DNA from: Aurantibacter crassamenti
GTDB lineage: Bacteria; Bacteroidota; Bacteroidia; Flavobacteriales; Flavobacteriaceae
Length of the DNA stretch: 64,000 nt
Assembly (NCBI RefSeq): GCF_016811105.1
Contig: NZ_JAFBGM010000001.1
Location: forward strand, 2,360,126 to 2,424,125
Reading direction: 5' to 3'
Shown here: one piece after another, positions 44,985 to 54,297 of the stretch
Numbering within the stretch: position 1 is the stretch's first letter
How the letters are laid out: each line of letters starts with the position of its first letter
Program-made: the position numbers and the translations under genes
Notes under the pieces: generated by a model
Told to the model about the DNA's origin: nothing
The model's database searches: none
The model's input: only the letters and a program-made list of their open reading frames with translations

Positions 44985-46313
44985 TTACAATTTGGGTTCC
45001 CAACCCTTGGCATATTCTCGTTTCCAGTTTTTCATGGCATTTTCATTGTTCAAAATTTTACCAGTTGCCGTATCTACTTTTAAAGTTTCCCCAGCATCTT
45101 GCGCCATATTACCTAAATGACAAAGCATTGTAGAAATACTTGCATCTTTAATTTCAGCACGTAAAGATTCATCAGAACGAATACCAGCAAAGAAGTTGCT
45201 AATATGATTAACATCTAAACCACCGATACCCTGTGTATTTGTTGTAGCACTTTGTGATCCTTCTAATTCTTCTTTTATAAGTTCACCATCAAGACCATAA
45301 AGTTGGTAGAAGTTTCGATCTAGCATTATTGAACCTTTGCTTCCGTAAATAGTAATACCTCTTCCTGGTTGCTTAGGTTTAATTAAACCTCGACTATGAC
45401 CTGTCCAAGTAATAAATTTATCTCCCGCATATTTAAATGTTACTTGCTGATTGTCAACAAATTCCCAATCATCATCAAAAGTATACTTTCCTCCGAATGA
45501 AGTTACACTTTCAGGTAAGTCTACACCTAAGGCCCAACGACATATATCTACCTCATGTGTGCCATTATTATGCATTTCACCAGTACCCCAATTTTTGAAC
45601 CAATGCCAGTTGTATGGATGAATATTGTCTTTATAATCTTTTCTAGGAGCTGGTCCTTGCCATAAATCCCAATCTAAGGTTTTAGGCACAGCGATTTTTT
45701 TACCGATTCCGATTGACCCTCTATTGCTAGAATAATAGGCTTCACCTTTGTAAACTTCTCCGATTATTCCTTTTCGAATATCATTGACGGCTGAGATTGA
45801 AGTTTTGGCAGAACGCTGTTGGTTACCCATTTGCACCTTTTTACCATATTTTTTTTGAGCGGCAACAAGTAAATCATTTTCATAAGGGTTATGACTACAT
45901 GGTTTTTCAACATAAACATGCTTACCGGCTTGCAATGCCATAATTGCCATAGGAGCATGCCAATGTTCGGGGGTAGCAATGAAAACGGCATCTACATCTT
46001 TATCTTCTAAAACTTTTCGGAAGTCTTTTTCAACCTTAGGTACATAACCGATATTCTTCTGGCACCAAGCATTATGCTCTTCAAGGATGACATCATCAAC
46101 ATCACAACTGTAAATTATTTTAGCGTTTGGGTCTGCATTTATTGCAATTACATGTGCTTTTGCACGACTACGAACACCGATTACTGCACAATTAATATGG
46201 TCATTTGCACCTAGAATATTAGCATAACTGTTTTTAGGGAAAATAAGTCCTCCTAAAGTTACAGCAGCTGTTCCGGCGGAGGTTTTTTTAATGAAGTTTC
46301 TTCTTGTCGTCAT
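44985..46313 (-). CDS. Gfo/Idh/MocA family oxidoreductase, Tat-exported (copy 2 of pair)
   Basis: A 442-residue oxidoreductase with a Tat-like leader (TTRRNFIKKTSAGTAAVTLG). The dinucleotide fold starts INCAVIGVRSRAKAHV near 40, with FIATPEHWHAPMAI near 103 and HVYVEKPCSHNPYEND near 124 holding the EKP motif. The substrate side has GEMHNNGTHEVDICRWALG near 246. Ten residues of extra frame upstream (to 46343) are not part of the leader, so the ATG at 46313 is used. It is first in a two-gene operon with copy 1. Partners in similar genomes act on carbohydrate breakdown products. Confidence 0.9.
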   Translation of the reverse strand: MTTRRNFIKKTSAGTAAVTLGGLIFPKNSYANILGANDHINCAVIGVRSRAKAHVIAINADPNAKIIYSCDVDDVILEEHNAWCQKNIGYVPKVEKDFRKVLEDKDVDAVFIATPEHWHAPMAIMALQAGKHVYVEKPCSHNPYENDLLVAAQKKYGKKVQMGNQQRSAKTSISAVNDIRKGIIGEVYKGEAYYSSNRGSIGIGKKIAVPKTLDWDLWQGPAPRKDYKDNIHPYNWHWFKNWGTGEMHNNGTHEVDICRWALGVDLPESVTSFGGKYTFDDDWEFVDNQQVTFKYAGDKFITWTGHSRGLIKPKQPGRGITIYGSKGSIMLDRNFYQLYGLDGELIKEELEGSQSATTNTQGIGGLDVNHISNFFAGIRSDESLRAEIKDASISTMLCHLGNMAQDAGETLKVDTATGKILNNENAMKNWKREYAKGWEPKL

Positions 46314-46360
46314 ATTATAATTTTGATAAGTTAGTTTGAACAAGCACCTAATTTACAAAT

Positions 46361-46386
46361 AAAAAAGCGACCTACTTATAGGTCGC
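46361..46386 (-). terminator. Rho-independent terminator of msrA
   Basis: GCGACCTA (46367-46374) pairs with TAGGTCGC (46379-46386), loop CTTA. The A-run at 46361-46366 becomes the T-run on the minus strand, after the msrA stop at 46417. Confidence 0.87.
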
Positions 46387-46416
46387 TATGTGAAAATAAT
46401 TTCTAGTCGTAATAGA

Positions 46417-47106
46417 CTAATGCGTAGCTTCAGTTTTTAAATAGTCACCAAAGTTTGCTTTAAAACGATTTAATCGTGGAACAGAAACATTTTTGATATA
46501 GGAGTTATTCGGATTGTTTCGTTCATAGTCCTGATGGTAATCTTCAGCTTTGTAAAATTTTTTAAAGGGAGTAACCTCTGTCGTAATAGTGTTACCATCA
46601 TAAACATTTTCACTTGTTAAAAGAGCAATATAGTCGGTAAGTATTTTATTTTCAGCGTCATTTTTGTAAAATGCAATTGATCTATATTGACGCCCACGAT
46701 CTGGTCCTTGGCGATTTAAAGTAGTAGGGTCATGTGATCCAAAAAACACTTGAACTAAGCCTGTATAAGATATTATTTTTGGGTCATAATAAACTTCAAC
46801 TGCTTCAGCGTGTGAACTTAATCCGCCGCCTACTTGTTCGTATGTTGGGTTTTTTTCTGTCCCACCAGAATAACCTGAAATAACTTCTTTTACACCTTTC
46901 ACACTTTCAAAAATTGCCTCAACACACCAAAAGCACCCACTAGCAAAATATGCCGTTTCATAAGAGCTTAAGTCTTGAGTAATTGAATTTGAAAGTTGAC
47001 TAATATCTTTACCAGTATCAGTATTGCTTTTTTTATCAGATTTAGATTGGCAGCTAGTTGAGATACCAACAAACAGCAATAGGAAGAATACATTTATATT
47101 TTTCAT
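46417..47106 (-). CDS. msrA: Peptide-methionine (S)-S-oxide reductase MsrA, exported
   Basis: A 229-residue repair enzyme that reduces methionine S-sulfoxide. The active site is FASGCFWCVEAIFESVKGVK near residue 56, followed by SGYSGGTEKNPTYEQVG and VFFGSHDPTTLNRQGPDRG, the standard MsrA order. A lipoprotein signal (STSC, cysteine near 19) places it in the periplasm or on the outer membrane, unlike the usual cytoplasmic form. It is monocistronic, with hairpin terminators on both sides. Confidence 0.94.
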   Translation of the reverse strand: MKNINVFFLLLFVGISTSCQSKSDKKSNTDTGKDISQLSNSITQDLSSYETAYFASGCFWCVEAIFESVKGVKEVISGYSGGTEKNPTYEQVGGGLSSHAEAVEVYYDPKIISYTGLVQVFFGSHDPTTLNRQGPDRGRQYRSIAFYKNDAENKILTDYIALLTSENVYDGNTITTEVTPFKKFYKAEDYHQDYERNNPNNSYIKNVSVPRLNRFKANFGDYLKTEATH

Positions 47107-47166
47107 AACTAATTTCTTTAAATAAATAGTCGCAATTGAATTTATACCTTACTTGTATTAAGATAC

Positions 47167-47202
47167 AAAAAAGCCTGTCAATATAAATTGACAGGCTTTT
47201 TT
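47167..47202 (-). terminator. Strong hairpin terminator after the malectin lipoprotein gene
   Basis: A 16-base perfect stem (47167-47182 with 47187-47202) around the loop ATAA, T/A-runs on both ends. It ends the minus-strand gene at 47221 and also lies ahead of msrA. Confidence 0.93.
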
Positions 47203-47220
47203 CATATTTGAAATCATTGA

Positions 47221-48510
47221 TCAAGAACCTATAGTACCATTTCCTAAAACTTCTATAGCTGATATTTTCGGTTTATCTACAGTAGCTTCAAAAGAGATTG
47301 TTAATTCTCCATCCGTAACTTCAACATCGTACATACGTGTATCCGGTTCCGCAGCACCTATATCTTTATGCAAGTCATAACCGGTAAATATTTTGGTGTC
47401 TTCGATGGTCGCATTAAATATTCTGCTTCCATTACCACCTTGTTTTCCAAGTGGATTTTCAACACCCCAGTAAATTTCTGCAAAATATAGTTTAATTGTA
47501 TAGGTGCCGTTATTTACTGGAATTCTATAAACCATTGGTCCTTTTTGTGATGGACCGTTAGCTGGCACTCTTTCTGTAAGAAAAAGTTCATCCATTTCAG
47601 TGTTATTTATCTCAGTCAATAGGTCATTGCTGTAGGTTATAGTTCCTTCACTAAAATAATTGTCCGCTATAAAAGTTATGCCATCGTAAGTAAGTTCTGG
47701 GCCACCACAATTAATTCGTACCATTGATGGTCCTAACGGCACAGTTGATTGTGGCGCTTCTTGTGCAGGATTAGAGTCATCAGGATTGAATGTTATATCG
47801 GTGGTACTGGTAATATCTACCCCATCTAAAGTACCTGAAATAGTTACAGTCTGTTCTACATTATTGGTTACTGTTGCAGTATACGTACCATCTTCGTTGT
47901 CACTAACAGCAGATATATCGGCAGAACCCGTTGATGTTAGGACAACGACGCCACCACTTGACTTAAACTTATTACCATTAGTGTCAGCTAATTGCACCGT
48001 AACTGTAGAAGTTGATATGCCATCTACGATTGTCGTTCCTGTAGCGTCTATAGTTGTATTTTCATTTGTTGGGTCCACTACAGGAGGTGCAGAAAATGTA
48101 ATTTCAGCAGTATCCGTTATAGCAGTACCATCTAATGTGCCTGAAATTGTAACATCCTCTACGGTTGTATTTGTTACAGTTGCTGAATAAGTACCGTCTG
48201 CATTATCAGTAACAGCAGAAATGGTTGCAGAACCTGTGCTCGACAAAGCTACTGTGCCAGCACTCTTTGTGAATTTAACACCTTTTGTATCCGCAATTGT
48301 AACTGTTACAGCAGAAGCTGTTGAACCATTAGCTACAATTGGCGAAGTTGTAACAATTGTTGTGCTTGAATTTGTTGGGTCAGCAACAGGAGTTACTTCT
48401 TCTTTCGGAGTATCACCTCCGCCATCATCACTGCTACATGCAACTGGAACAACAATAAATGAGCCCAGAAGAACAAGAGCAAGAATTCTTGTAATAAAGT
48501 TAATTTTCAT
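47221..48510 (-). CDS. Lipoprotein with two invasin-like Ig domains and a malectin domain
   Basis: A 429-residue surface lipoprotein. The lipobox is VVPVACSSDDGG (cysteine near 25). Two tandem Ig-like domains follow (about 43-142 and 143-240), each with the repeat DPTNxxTTI, SATISAV or SADISAV, DNADGTYSATVTN or DNEDGTYTATVTN, and VTISGTLDG. The C-terminal malectin domain (about 265-425) has RINCGGPELTYDG, YTIKLYFAEIYWG and GSRIFNATIEDTKIFTGYDL, which bind glucose-type saccharides. An extra 20 codons to 48570 precede the true ATG at 48510. It may capture glycans at the cell surface, inferred from domains only. Confidence 0.87.
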   Translation of the reverse strand: MKINFITRILALVLLGSFIVVPVACSSDDGGGDTPKEEVTPVADPTNSSTTIVTTSPIVANGSTASAVTVTIADTKGVKFTKSAGTVALSSTGSATISAVTDNADGTYSATVTNTTVEDVTISGTLDGTAITDTAEITFSAPPVVDPTNENTTIDATGTTIVDGISTSTVTVQLADTNGNKFKSSGGVVVLTSTGSADISAVSDNEDGTYTATVTNNVEQTVTISGTLDGVDITSTTDITFNPDDSNPAQEAPQSTVPLGPSMVRINCGGPELTYDGITFIADNYFSEGTITYSNDLLTEINNTEMDELFLTERVPANGPSQKGPMVYRIPVNNGTYTIKLYFAEIYWGVENPLGKQGGNGSRIFNATIEDTKIFTGYDLHKDIGAAEPDTRMYDVEVTDGELTISFEATVDKPKISAIEVLGNGTIGS

Positions 48511-48854
48511 AGTCTTTGATTTAAAAATGTAATTCAATGTTTTTTTCAAAATTATCGAAGAATTTTTCATTTAACAACTAATAGGTAGTTTTTTCGATAA
48601 ATAACTCCGTGTAATTTCCTATAAAGATATTCTAAAAAACAGAAATAGTATTAATTAAAATTATTTTATATATAATTGAAAATCAATAATTTGTGCATTT
48701 AAATATTGAAATTGTTGTTCATTATAAATTAATAGTCAAGACGATGAAGCTATATACTCTCGTTTTTTATCAATATTATAATTAGTCATTAAACACATAT
48801 AATTTGCATTTAATCGTTATAATTATAAAAGTTTTTAGTTTAATATGTTGGTTG
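48511..48854. other. AT-rich intergenic stretch, no gene seen
   Basis: This 344-base gap lies upstream of the malectin lipoprotein and downstream of tesA. It is very AT-rich and contains TTATCGAA (48552-48559) and TTCGATAA (48593-48600), an 8-base inverted repeat close to the lipoprotein start. Otherwise I see no supported feature. Confidence 0.5.
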
Positions 48855-49559
48855 TTACTTTAGTATATCTTTCAAAACTTGCCAAGTATTGCTAGATACA
48901 ATTTTATGACCCTCAATAGTTGGATGAATACCGTCTGCTTGATTTAAATTTGGGTCACCAGCAACTCCTTCTAGAAGAAAGGGAATTAAAAGCAGATTGT
49001 TTTTTTCTGCCAACTCCGGAAATATTTTTTTAAACTCTTCGGTGTATTCAGGCCCCATATTAGGGGGAATCTGCATACCAGCCATAATAATTTGAGTTTC
49101 TGGGTTTTTCTCATGAACAGCATCTATGATATCTTGCAGATTTTTTCGAGTTTCAGAGAGTGGAATTCCTCTAAGACCATCATTGGCTCCTAATTCAAGT
49201 ATAAAAATGTCAGTATTTTGGTTTAAAACCCAATCTAATCTATTTTTTCCACTAGTGGTTGTTTCACCACTCAAACCAGAATTTATTACGGAATAACCAT
49301 AACCTAAAGAATCTAATTTTTCTTGAATTAATGCCGGAAAAGCATTTTCCGGATCTAGTCCCATTCCGGCTGTTAAACTATCACCAAAAAACAAAATTGT
49401 TTTGTCGTCATTAGTTGTAATAATCTCTTTTTGTTCTGAATTTTCTGATTCATTTGCAGTATTAGATTTTTTCTCTGAGGATTCGCCACATGAAAATAGT
49501 ATGAAAAAGGATAAAAAATAACGAAACTTTAATAGTTTGTGCATAGTTGTCGGCTTCAT
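48855..49559 (-). CDS. tesA: Arylesterase/lysophospholipase, TesA-like SGNH hydrolase, lipoprotein
   Basis: A 234-residue exported lipase-like enzyme. Family blocks: ILFFGDSLTAGMGLDPENAF near residue 56 (nucleophile serine), NSGLSGETTTSGKNRLDW near 93, ILELGANDGLRGIP near 118, and DGIHPTIEGHKIV near 208 (Asp-His). A short lipoprotein signal with FILFSC suggests membrane anchoring. An inner ATG at 49544 is a possible better start. The gene is divergent from the YbbA/YbbP ABC system, as it is in E. coli. Confidence 0.92.
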   Translation of the reverse strand: MKPTTMHKLLKFRYFLSFFILFSCGESSEKKSNTANESENSEQKEIITTNDDKTILFFGDSLTAGMGLDPENAFPALIQEKLDSLGYGYSVINSGLSGETTTSGKNRLDWVLNQNTDIFILELGANDGLRGIPLSETRKNLQDIIDAVHEKNPETQIIMAGMQIPPNMGPEYTEEFKKIFPELAEKNNLLLIPFLLEGVAGDPNLNQADGIHPTIEGHKIVSSNTWQVLKDILK

Positions 49560-49617
49560 AAATGGAAATGATTTGCTTATTTTGTCCTCTCTGAAAAAGA
49601 AAATTCCTGAAAACTTT

Positions 49618-50307
49618 ATGGCAAAGATATTAAACGTTAGTAATCTAAGAAAAACCTATAACAGCGGAACAAGTCAACTGACCGTTTTAGAAGACATTTC
49701 ATTCTCAATTGAAGCAGGCGAAACTTTCTCAATTGTAGGCCCATCAGGCAGTGGTAAAACAACATTGCTTGGCTTATGTGCCGGACTTGATAGCCCAAGT
49801 TCTGGAGAGGTTGAATTGTGTGGTACCCCTTTAACTAGTTTGAATGAAGATGAGCGTGCAATTCTTCGAAATAATGAGGTAGGTTTTATTTTTCAAAACT
49901 TTCAGTTGCTTCCAACTTTAACTGCTTTAGAAAATGTAACGGTTCCACTCGAGTTACAAGGTGCTAAGAATACAACCAAAATTGGAATGGAATTATTAGA
50001 TAAAGTGGGTCTAGCCGATAGATTTCATCATTACCCGACCCAATTATCAGGTGGCGAACAACAACGTGTTGCTCTTGCACGAGCTTTTTCAAGCAAACCT
50101 TCTATATTATTTGCAGATGAACCTACTGGTAATCTTGATGAAGAAACAGGAGCAAAGGTAACGCAGTTAATATTCGATTTAAATCAAGAAGCAAATACTA
50201 CTTTGGTGATCGTTACACATGATTTAGAATTAGCACAACGAACACAGCATATATTGAAATTAAGAGGCGGAAAAATAGTATCCAACGAAAGTAAAATACA
50301 AGCATGA
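49618..50307 (+). CDS. ABC transporter ATP-binding protein, YbbA/LolD-like
   Basis: A 229-residue ATPase of the MacB/LolD/YbbA class. Walker A is [11 protein letters not shown] near 41, the Q-loop is in [16 protein letters not shown] near 90, the signature is [15 protein letters not shown] near 144, Walker B is [13 protein letters not shown] near 165, and the switch histidine is in VIVTHD near 199. The frame extends 27 codons upstream to 49537, but the ATG at 49618 opens the conserved first strand. It overlaps its permease by four bases (ATGA). Likely role: lipid or lipoprotein-related export, inferred from neighbours. Confidence 0.92.
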   Translation: MAKILNVSNLRKTYNSGTSQLTVLEDISFSIEAGETFSIVGPSGSGKTTLLGLCAGLDSPSSGEVELCGTPLTSLNEDERAILRNNEVGFIFQNFQLLPTLTALENVTVPLELQGAKNTTKIGMELLDKVGLADRFHHYPTQLSGGEQQRVALARAFSSKPSILFADEPTGNLDEETGAKVTQLIFDLNQEANTTLVIVTHDLELAQRTQHILKLRGGKIVSNESKIQA

Positions 50308-52856
50308 GTTACCCCAAAAGAAAGGTGAATGCCAGTAACTATTGGTTGGTGAAAATGGCTTGGCGTGATTGTAAAGCTAGTAGTAGGCGACTTCTATTAT
50401 TTATGGCTTCAATAATATTGGGTATAGCGGCTGTAGTTTCAATTCAATCGTTTAGTGAAAATTTAAAATTCAATATTTCGCTTCAATCTAGAGCTTTGAT
50501 GGGGGCAGATTACCGTATAGACAGTAATAATGAGCTAAATGAAAGAGTTTTAGGTATTGTTGATTCGTTAGGGGGTGCTAATGGGCGTGAGATTAGTTTT
50601 CCGTCAATGGCAACTTTTTCTAATACTGAAGCCACTAAACTAGTATTAGTGAGGGGTGTTGAAGGAGGTTTTCCTTTTTATGGCGAATTGCTAACAGAAC
50701 CGCAATCAGCATCTGAAGAATATCAGCAATCTGGGGGCGCTCTTGTTGATGCAACTTTAATGCTACAATTTAAACTAAAAGTAGGTGATTCAATAAAAGT
50801 AGGTAATCTGACTTTACCCATTTCAGGCAGTTTGAGCTCTTCTCCTGGAAGTACTGGTCTAACCACCACTATTGCTCCACCCGTATTCATTCCTCTTAAA
50901 TATATTGAACAAACAGGGCTTGTTCAAAAAGGTAGCCGAATTCGATATAACTACTATTTTGTAGCAGATCCAGATTTAGATTTAAAAAAGTTTGATGAGG
51001 TTATTGATCCTATTCTTGATGCCGAGAATGCTGATCTTGATACGCATTTATCTACGGCAAGGCAATTAGGGCGTAGATATGAAAATGTTGCTAAGTTTTT
51101 GAATTTGGTAGCTTTCATTGCCTTACTGCTTGGTTGCATTGGTATAGCCAGTTCGGTACATATTTATATTAAAGAAAAATTACAATCTGTTGCAGTTTTA
51201 AAATGTATTGGCGCTACTAGAAAACAAGCTTTTCTTATTTATCTGATTCAGATTGCTGGTATTGGACTTTTAGGAGGTATCATCGGTACGCTTCTAGGTC
51301 TGGCTTTACAATGGTCTTTTCCGATGTTATTACAGGGGTTTCTTCCATTTGAAGTCCAAATAACATGGGCAATACAACCTATTATAATGGGTGTATTTTT
51401 AGGTCTTTTTATGGCAGTCTTGTTTGCGCTATCTGCTTTAATGAGCACTTGGTATATTTCACCACTACAAGTGCTAAGAGCACAAGAAGATACTTCTGAG
51501 AAATCGAAAAGAGCTACTATTTTGATTGGAATAGCAATTGTCTGTTTTGTTTATCTTTTTTCATTTTGGCTTTTAGATAGCTTTAAATTGGCATCTGGCT
51601 TTGTATTAGGAGTAGTTGTAACTTTTTCTATTCTAGCAGGAATTGCGAAACTCTTAATGTGGACAATAAAGACATATTTTCCGGTAAATTGGAGTTTCAA
51701 TGCGAAGCAAAGTTTAAGGAACCTTTATCGAACGAATAGCCAAACTATGGTTATGGTATTAGCAATTGGTGTTGGTACTTTTTTAATAAGCAATTTGTAT
51801 TTTACTAAAGACTTTCTTTTAGCGAAGGCAAGTGTAGAAGCTGGTTCTAAGGCTCCGAATATTATATTATTAGATATTCAAACTGATGAGAAGGATGCTG
51901 TCATTGATAGAATTTCAGTAAAAGGATTGCCAATTATCGATAATATTCCGATTGTTACAATGCGCGTACATGATATTAACGGCCGTGCAGCAAATGATAT
52001 TCGTAAGGATACACTCTCTGAAATAAATCATTGGGTTCTAAACCACGAGTTTAGGGTTACCTATCGAGATTCACTCATTGCTTCAGAAACACTTTTATCT
52101 GGTGAATGGACGAATGAAAGCAAAATAGATAACCTCATACCTATTTCTTTAGCAGATAATGTCGCACGTAATGCTAAAGTAGAAGTAGGTGATAAAATGA
52201 CCTTTAATGTACAGGGGGTTTTAATGAAAACAATTGTGGCGAGTATTAGAGAGGTTGATTGGGCAAGAATGCAATTGAATTTTTCAATAGTATTTCCTAC
52301 AGAGGTGTTAGAAAATGCACCTCAGTTTCATGTGTTGTCAACCAAAGTACCCGATGCACAAGCATCCGCAGAATTGCAACAAGATTTAGTTAGAAAATTT
52401 CCAACAGTTTCAATTCTAGATTTGCGTCAAATGATAAACTTAGTTGAAGGTATTTTAGATAAAATCACATGGGTTATCAATTTTATGGCATTTTTCAGTA
52501 TTCTAACGGGTATCATTGTGCTAATAGGTGCTGTAAGAACTAGTAAATATCAACGTATAAAGGAAAACGTACTCCTAAGAACTCTTGGAGCTAAAAGCCG
52601 TCAGATTCTTACTATTACGGCTTTAGAATATATTTATTTAGGCATTTTAGGTGCAGGCGTGGGTATACTTTTGTCTCTAATTAGTAGCCAGTTGCTTGCT
52701 TATTTTGTCTTTGACACTCCATTTGTTCCTTCAATAATTCCATTTTTGGTAATACTACCAGCAATTGCATTATTGGTATTATTTATAGGCCTGTTCAACA
52801 GTAGCAGTGTTATCAAAAGTCCACCTTTAGAGGTGCTGCGCAAAGAAGGTGCCTAA
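50304..52856 (+). CDS. FtsX/MacB-type ABC permease, YbbP-like
   Basis: An 850-residue inner membrane permease. After helix 1 (about 31-50) comes a large periplasmic MacB-like domain, then a three-helix FtsX block (about 265-395, with IYIKEKLQSVAVLKCIGATR), two more helices, a second periplasmic domain (about 500-720) and a final FtsX block (about 730-840). This two-FtsX layout matches E. coli YbbP, encoded beside ybbA and tesA. It probably forms the membrane half of a lipid-related exporter. The start ATG overlaps the ATPase stop. Confidence 0.9.
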   Translation: MSYPKRKVNASNYWLVKMAWRDCKASSRRLLLFMASIILGIAAVVSIQSFSENLKFNISLQSRALMGADYRIDSNNELNERVLGIVDSLGGANGREISFPSMATFSNTEATKLVLVRGVEGGFPFYGELLTEPQSASEEYQQSGGALVDATLMLQFKLKVGDSIKVGNLTLPISGSLSSSPGSTGLTTTIAPPVFIPLKYIEQTGLVQKGSRIRYNYYFVADPDLDLKKFDEVIDPILDAENADLDTHLSTARQLGRRYENVAKFLNLVAFIALLLGCIGIASSVHIYIKEKLQSVAVLKCIGATRKQAFLIYLIQIAGIGLLGGIIGTLLGLALQWSFPMLLQGFLPFEVQITWAIQPIIMGVFLGLFMAVLFALSALMSTWYISPLQVLRAQEDTSEKSKRATILIGIAIVCFVYLFSFWLLDSFKLASGFVLGVVVTFSILAGIAKLLMWTIKTYFPVNWSFNAKQSLRNLYRTNSQTMVMVLAIGVGTFLISNLYFTKDFLLAKASVEAGSKAPNIILLDIQTDEKDAVIDRISVKGLPIIDNIPIVTMRVHDINGRAANDIRKDTLSEINHWVLNHEFRVTYRDSLIASETLLSGEWTNESKIDNLIPISLADNVARNAKVEVGDKMTFNVQGVLMKTIVASIREVDWARMQLNFSIVFPTEVLENAPQFHVLSTKVPDAQASAELQQDLVRKFPTVSILDLRQMINLVEGILDKITWVINFMAFFSILTGIIVLIGAVRTSKYQRIKENVLLRTLGAKSRQILTITALEYIYLGILGAGVGILLSLISSQLLAYFVFDTPFVPSIIPFLVILPAIALLVLFIGLFNSSSVIKSPPLEVLRKEGA

Positions 52857-52890
52857 ATTAATTATGAATCACGAACTTTAAATATCAATT

Positions 52891-53844
52891 ATGAAATACA
52901 CCAAAATACCAAATACAGACTTAGAAGTTTCATCAATTGCTTTAGGTACCTGGGCTATGGGTAATGATTTTTGGGGAACCGTTGATGATAATGAGTCAAT
53001 AAGAGCCATAGAAGCCTCAATAGATTCAGGAGTTAATTTTATTGACACAGCACCTGCCTATGGCGCAGGACATGCAGAAACAGTTGTAGCTAAGGCTATT
53101 GAAGGCAAGAGAGATAAAGTTATTGTGGCTACGAAAGCAGGCGTGATACGAACTGAGACTGAATATTTAAGAGATTTGAGCCCTAAGAATATTAAAAAGG
53201 ACATTGAAGAGTCTTTAAAGCGATTAAAAACAGATTGTATTGATTTGTATTATATACATTGGCCAGATGTCAATACACCTTTAGAAGAATCAATAAATGC
53301 ATTGCTAAAGCATAAACAACAAGGTAAATTCAGATACTTGGCAGTCTCAAATTTTTCTATTGAATTAATAGAGCAGGCACAGCAAATGACTGATATCGTT
53401 TGTTTACAGCCTAATTATTCGATGTTAAATAGAAAAATAGAAAATGATATTATGCCCTTTTGTGAAAAAAAGTTAATGGGTATTATCTCATACGGTACCT
53501 TGGCTGGTGGTCTTCTGACAGGTAAATTTAGAGAATTACCAAAGTTTGAGAAAGGCGATAATAGAGGGCGTTTCTATGATTATTATCGTGAAGATATATG
53601 GTCATCTATTCAAGGATTATTGTCCCTTTTAGACGGCATAGCCGAAAAACATAGCAGTACAGTAGCTCAAATAGCAATTGCTTGGACCATTCAGCAAAAA
53701 GGTGTCACCTCAGTACTAGTGGGTGCTAAAAATGAAAAACAAGCAATCGCAAATGCCGGAGCTGCTAACGTTCTTCTATCGACTGATGATTGTCTTGCTA
53801 TATATGCATATTTGAAAAATCATCTCCAAGAGGTAATTTATTAG
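52891..53844 (+). CDS. Aldo/keto reductase
   Basis: A 317-residue NAD(P)H-dependent reductase, different from the one at 32762. The signature DTAPAYGAGHAETVVAKAI (Asp/Tyr tetrad, about 50-68), KAGVIRTE, DLYYIHWPDVNTPLEE near 125 (histidine) and VLVGAKNEKQAIANAGA near 285 are clear. No signal, so it is cytoplasmic. It follows the YbbP gene by 34 bases and could share its transcript, though the functions look unrelated. The substrate is unknown. Confidence 0.9.
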   Translation: MKYTKIPNTDLEVSSIALGTWAMGNDFWGTVDDNESIRAIEASIDSGVNFIDTAPAYGAGHAETVVAKAIEGKRDKVIVATKAGVIRTETEYLRDLSPKNIKKDIEESLKRLKTDCIDLYYIHWPDVNTPLEESINALLKHKQQGKFRYLAVSNFSIELIEQAQQMTDIVCLQPNYSMLNRKIENDIMPFCEKKLMGIISYGTLAGGLLTGKFRELPKFEKGDNRGRFYDYYREDIWSSIQGLLSLLDGIAEKHSSTVAQIAIAWTIQQKGVTSVLVGAKNEKQAIANAGAANVLLSTDDCLAIYAYLKNHLQEVIY

Positions 53845-53895
53845 GCTTTTCATAGTATTCTACAAATAGTTTTCCTTTTTAAGTAAGTTGAAATG

Positions 53896-54057
53896 CACTT
53901 TATTTCGGTAAGGTGTTTTTAGTGCTTCATACCGTTATCGAGACTTTTTTACAGTTAATCTGAATAGTTGTCAGATAACGAGTATTTGGTCTCGTTGAAC
54001 GAACCAATCTCCCTGAAAACGGGGTCTGTGGGTTTTATATATATAAAACAAACAGTC
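53896..54057 (+). promoter_or_regulatory. Conserved 162-base leader of secreted peptide gene, copy 1
   Basis: This segment is repeated base for base at 54825-54986 and with 12 substitutions but no indel at 55571-55732, each time ending at the start codon of a copy of the same small gene. It can fold into: CGGTA...TACCG (53907-53935 area); GTTAATCTGA with TCAGATAAC (nine pairs, one bulge); AACGAG with CTCGTT (six pairs), which competes with the former for AAC; and CCCTG-AAAA-CGGGG just before the start. It probably holds the promoter and a structured 5' UTR. Confidence 0.7.
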
Positions 54058-54297
54058 ATGAAAACTATCGCAACTTTAATTTTTGTTCTTTTTATCGGAG
54101 TAGCAGCACAAGCTCAAGCAACAACAGTTGAAACAACTACTGAAGCAATTGAAATGACTATAGCATCAGAAACTACAGTAAAAGAGGTTACTGCTGAAAA
54201 GAATACTGAAGTTGCTCGTTTATACAGAAGAAGTAATAGTAGAGTTAAAAAGGCTTTGTCTTTTACAACTAAAAGAAACAGAGCTAAACAAGCTTAA
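54058..54297 (+). CDS. Small secreted protein with cationic tail, copy 1 (79 aa)
   Basis: A 79-residue protein. Signal peptide (1-20, MKTIATLIFVLFIGVAAQAQ), an acidic Thr/Glu region (about 21-51, seven glutamates) and a basic tail (about 52-79, VARLYRRSNSRVKKALSFTT then KRNRAKQA) with ten positive and no negative residues. I know of no named family. The frame stays open for 30 codons upstream to a TTG at 53968, but that segment has mostly non-synonymous changes between copies and overlaps the hairpins. The ATG at 54058 starts the signal peptide. The stop directly abuts the stop of the convergent VOC gene. Confidence 0.85.
   Translation: MKTIATLIFVLFIGVAAQAQATTVETTTEAIEMTIASETTVKEVTAEKNTEVARLYRRSNSRVKKALSFTTKRNRAKQA

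Noticed and set aside
53968-54057. In-frame TTG start 30 codons upstream of the secreted peptide ATG
   Set aside because: It would place 30 polar residues ahead of the signal peptide. Changes between copies here are mostly non-synonymous but preserve RNA stems, which fits an untranslated leader.
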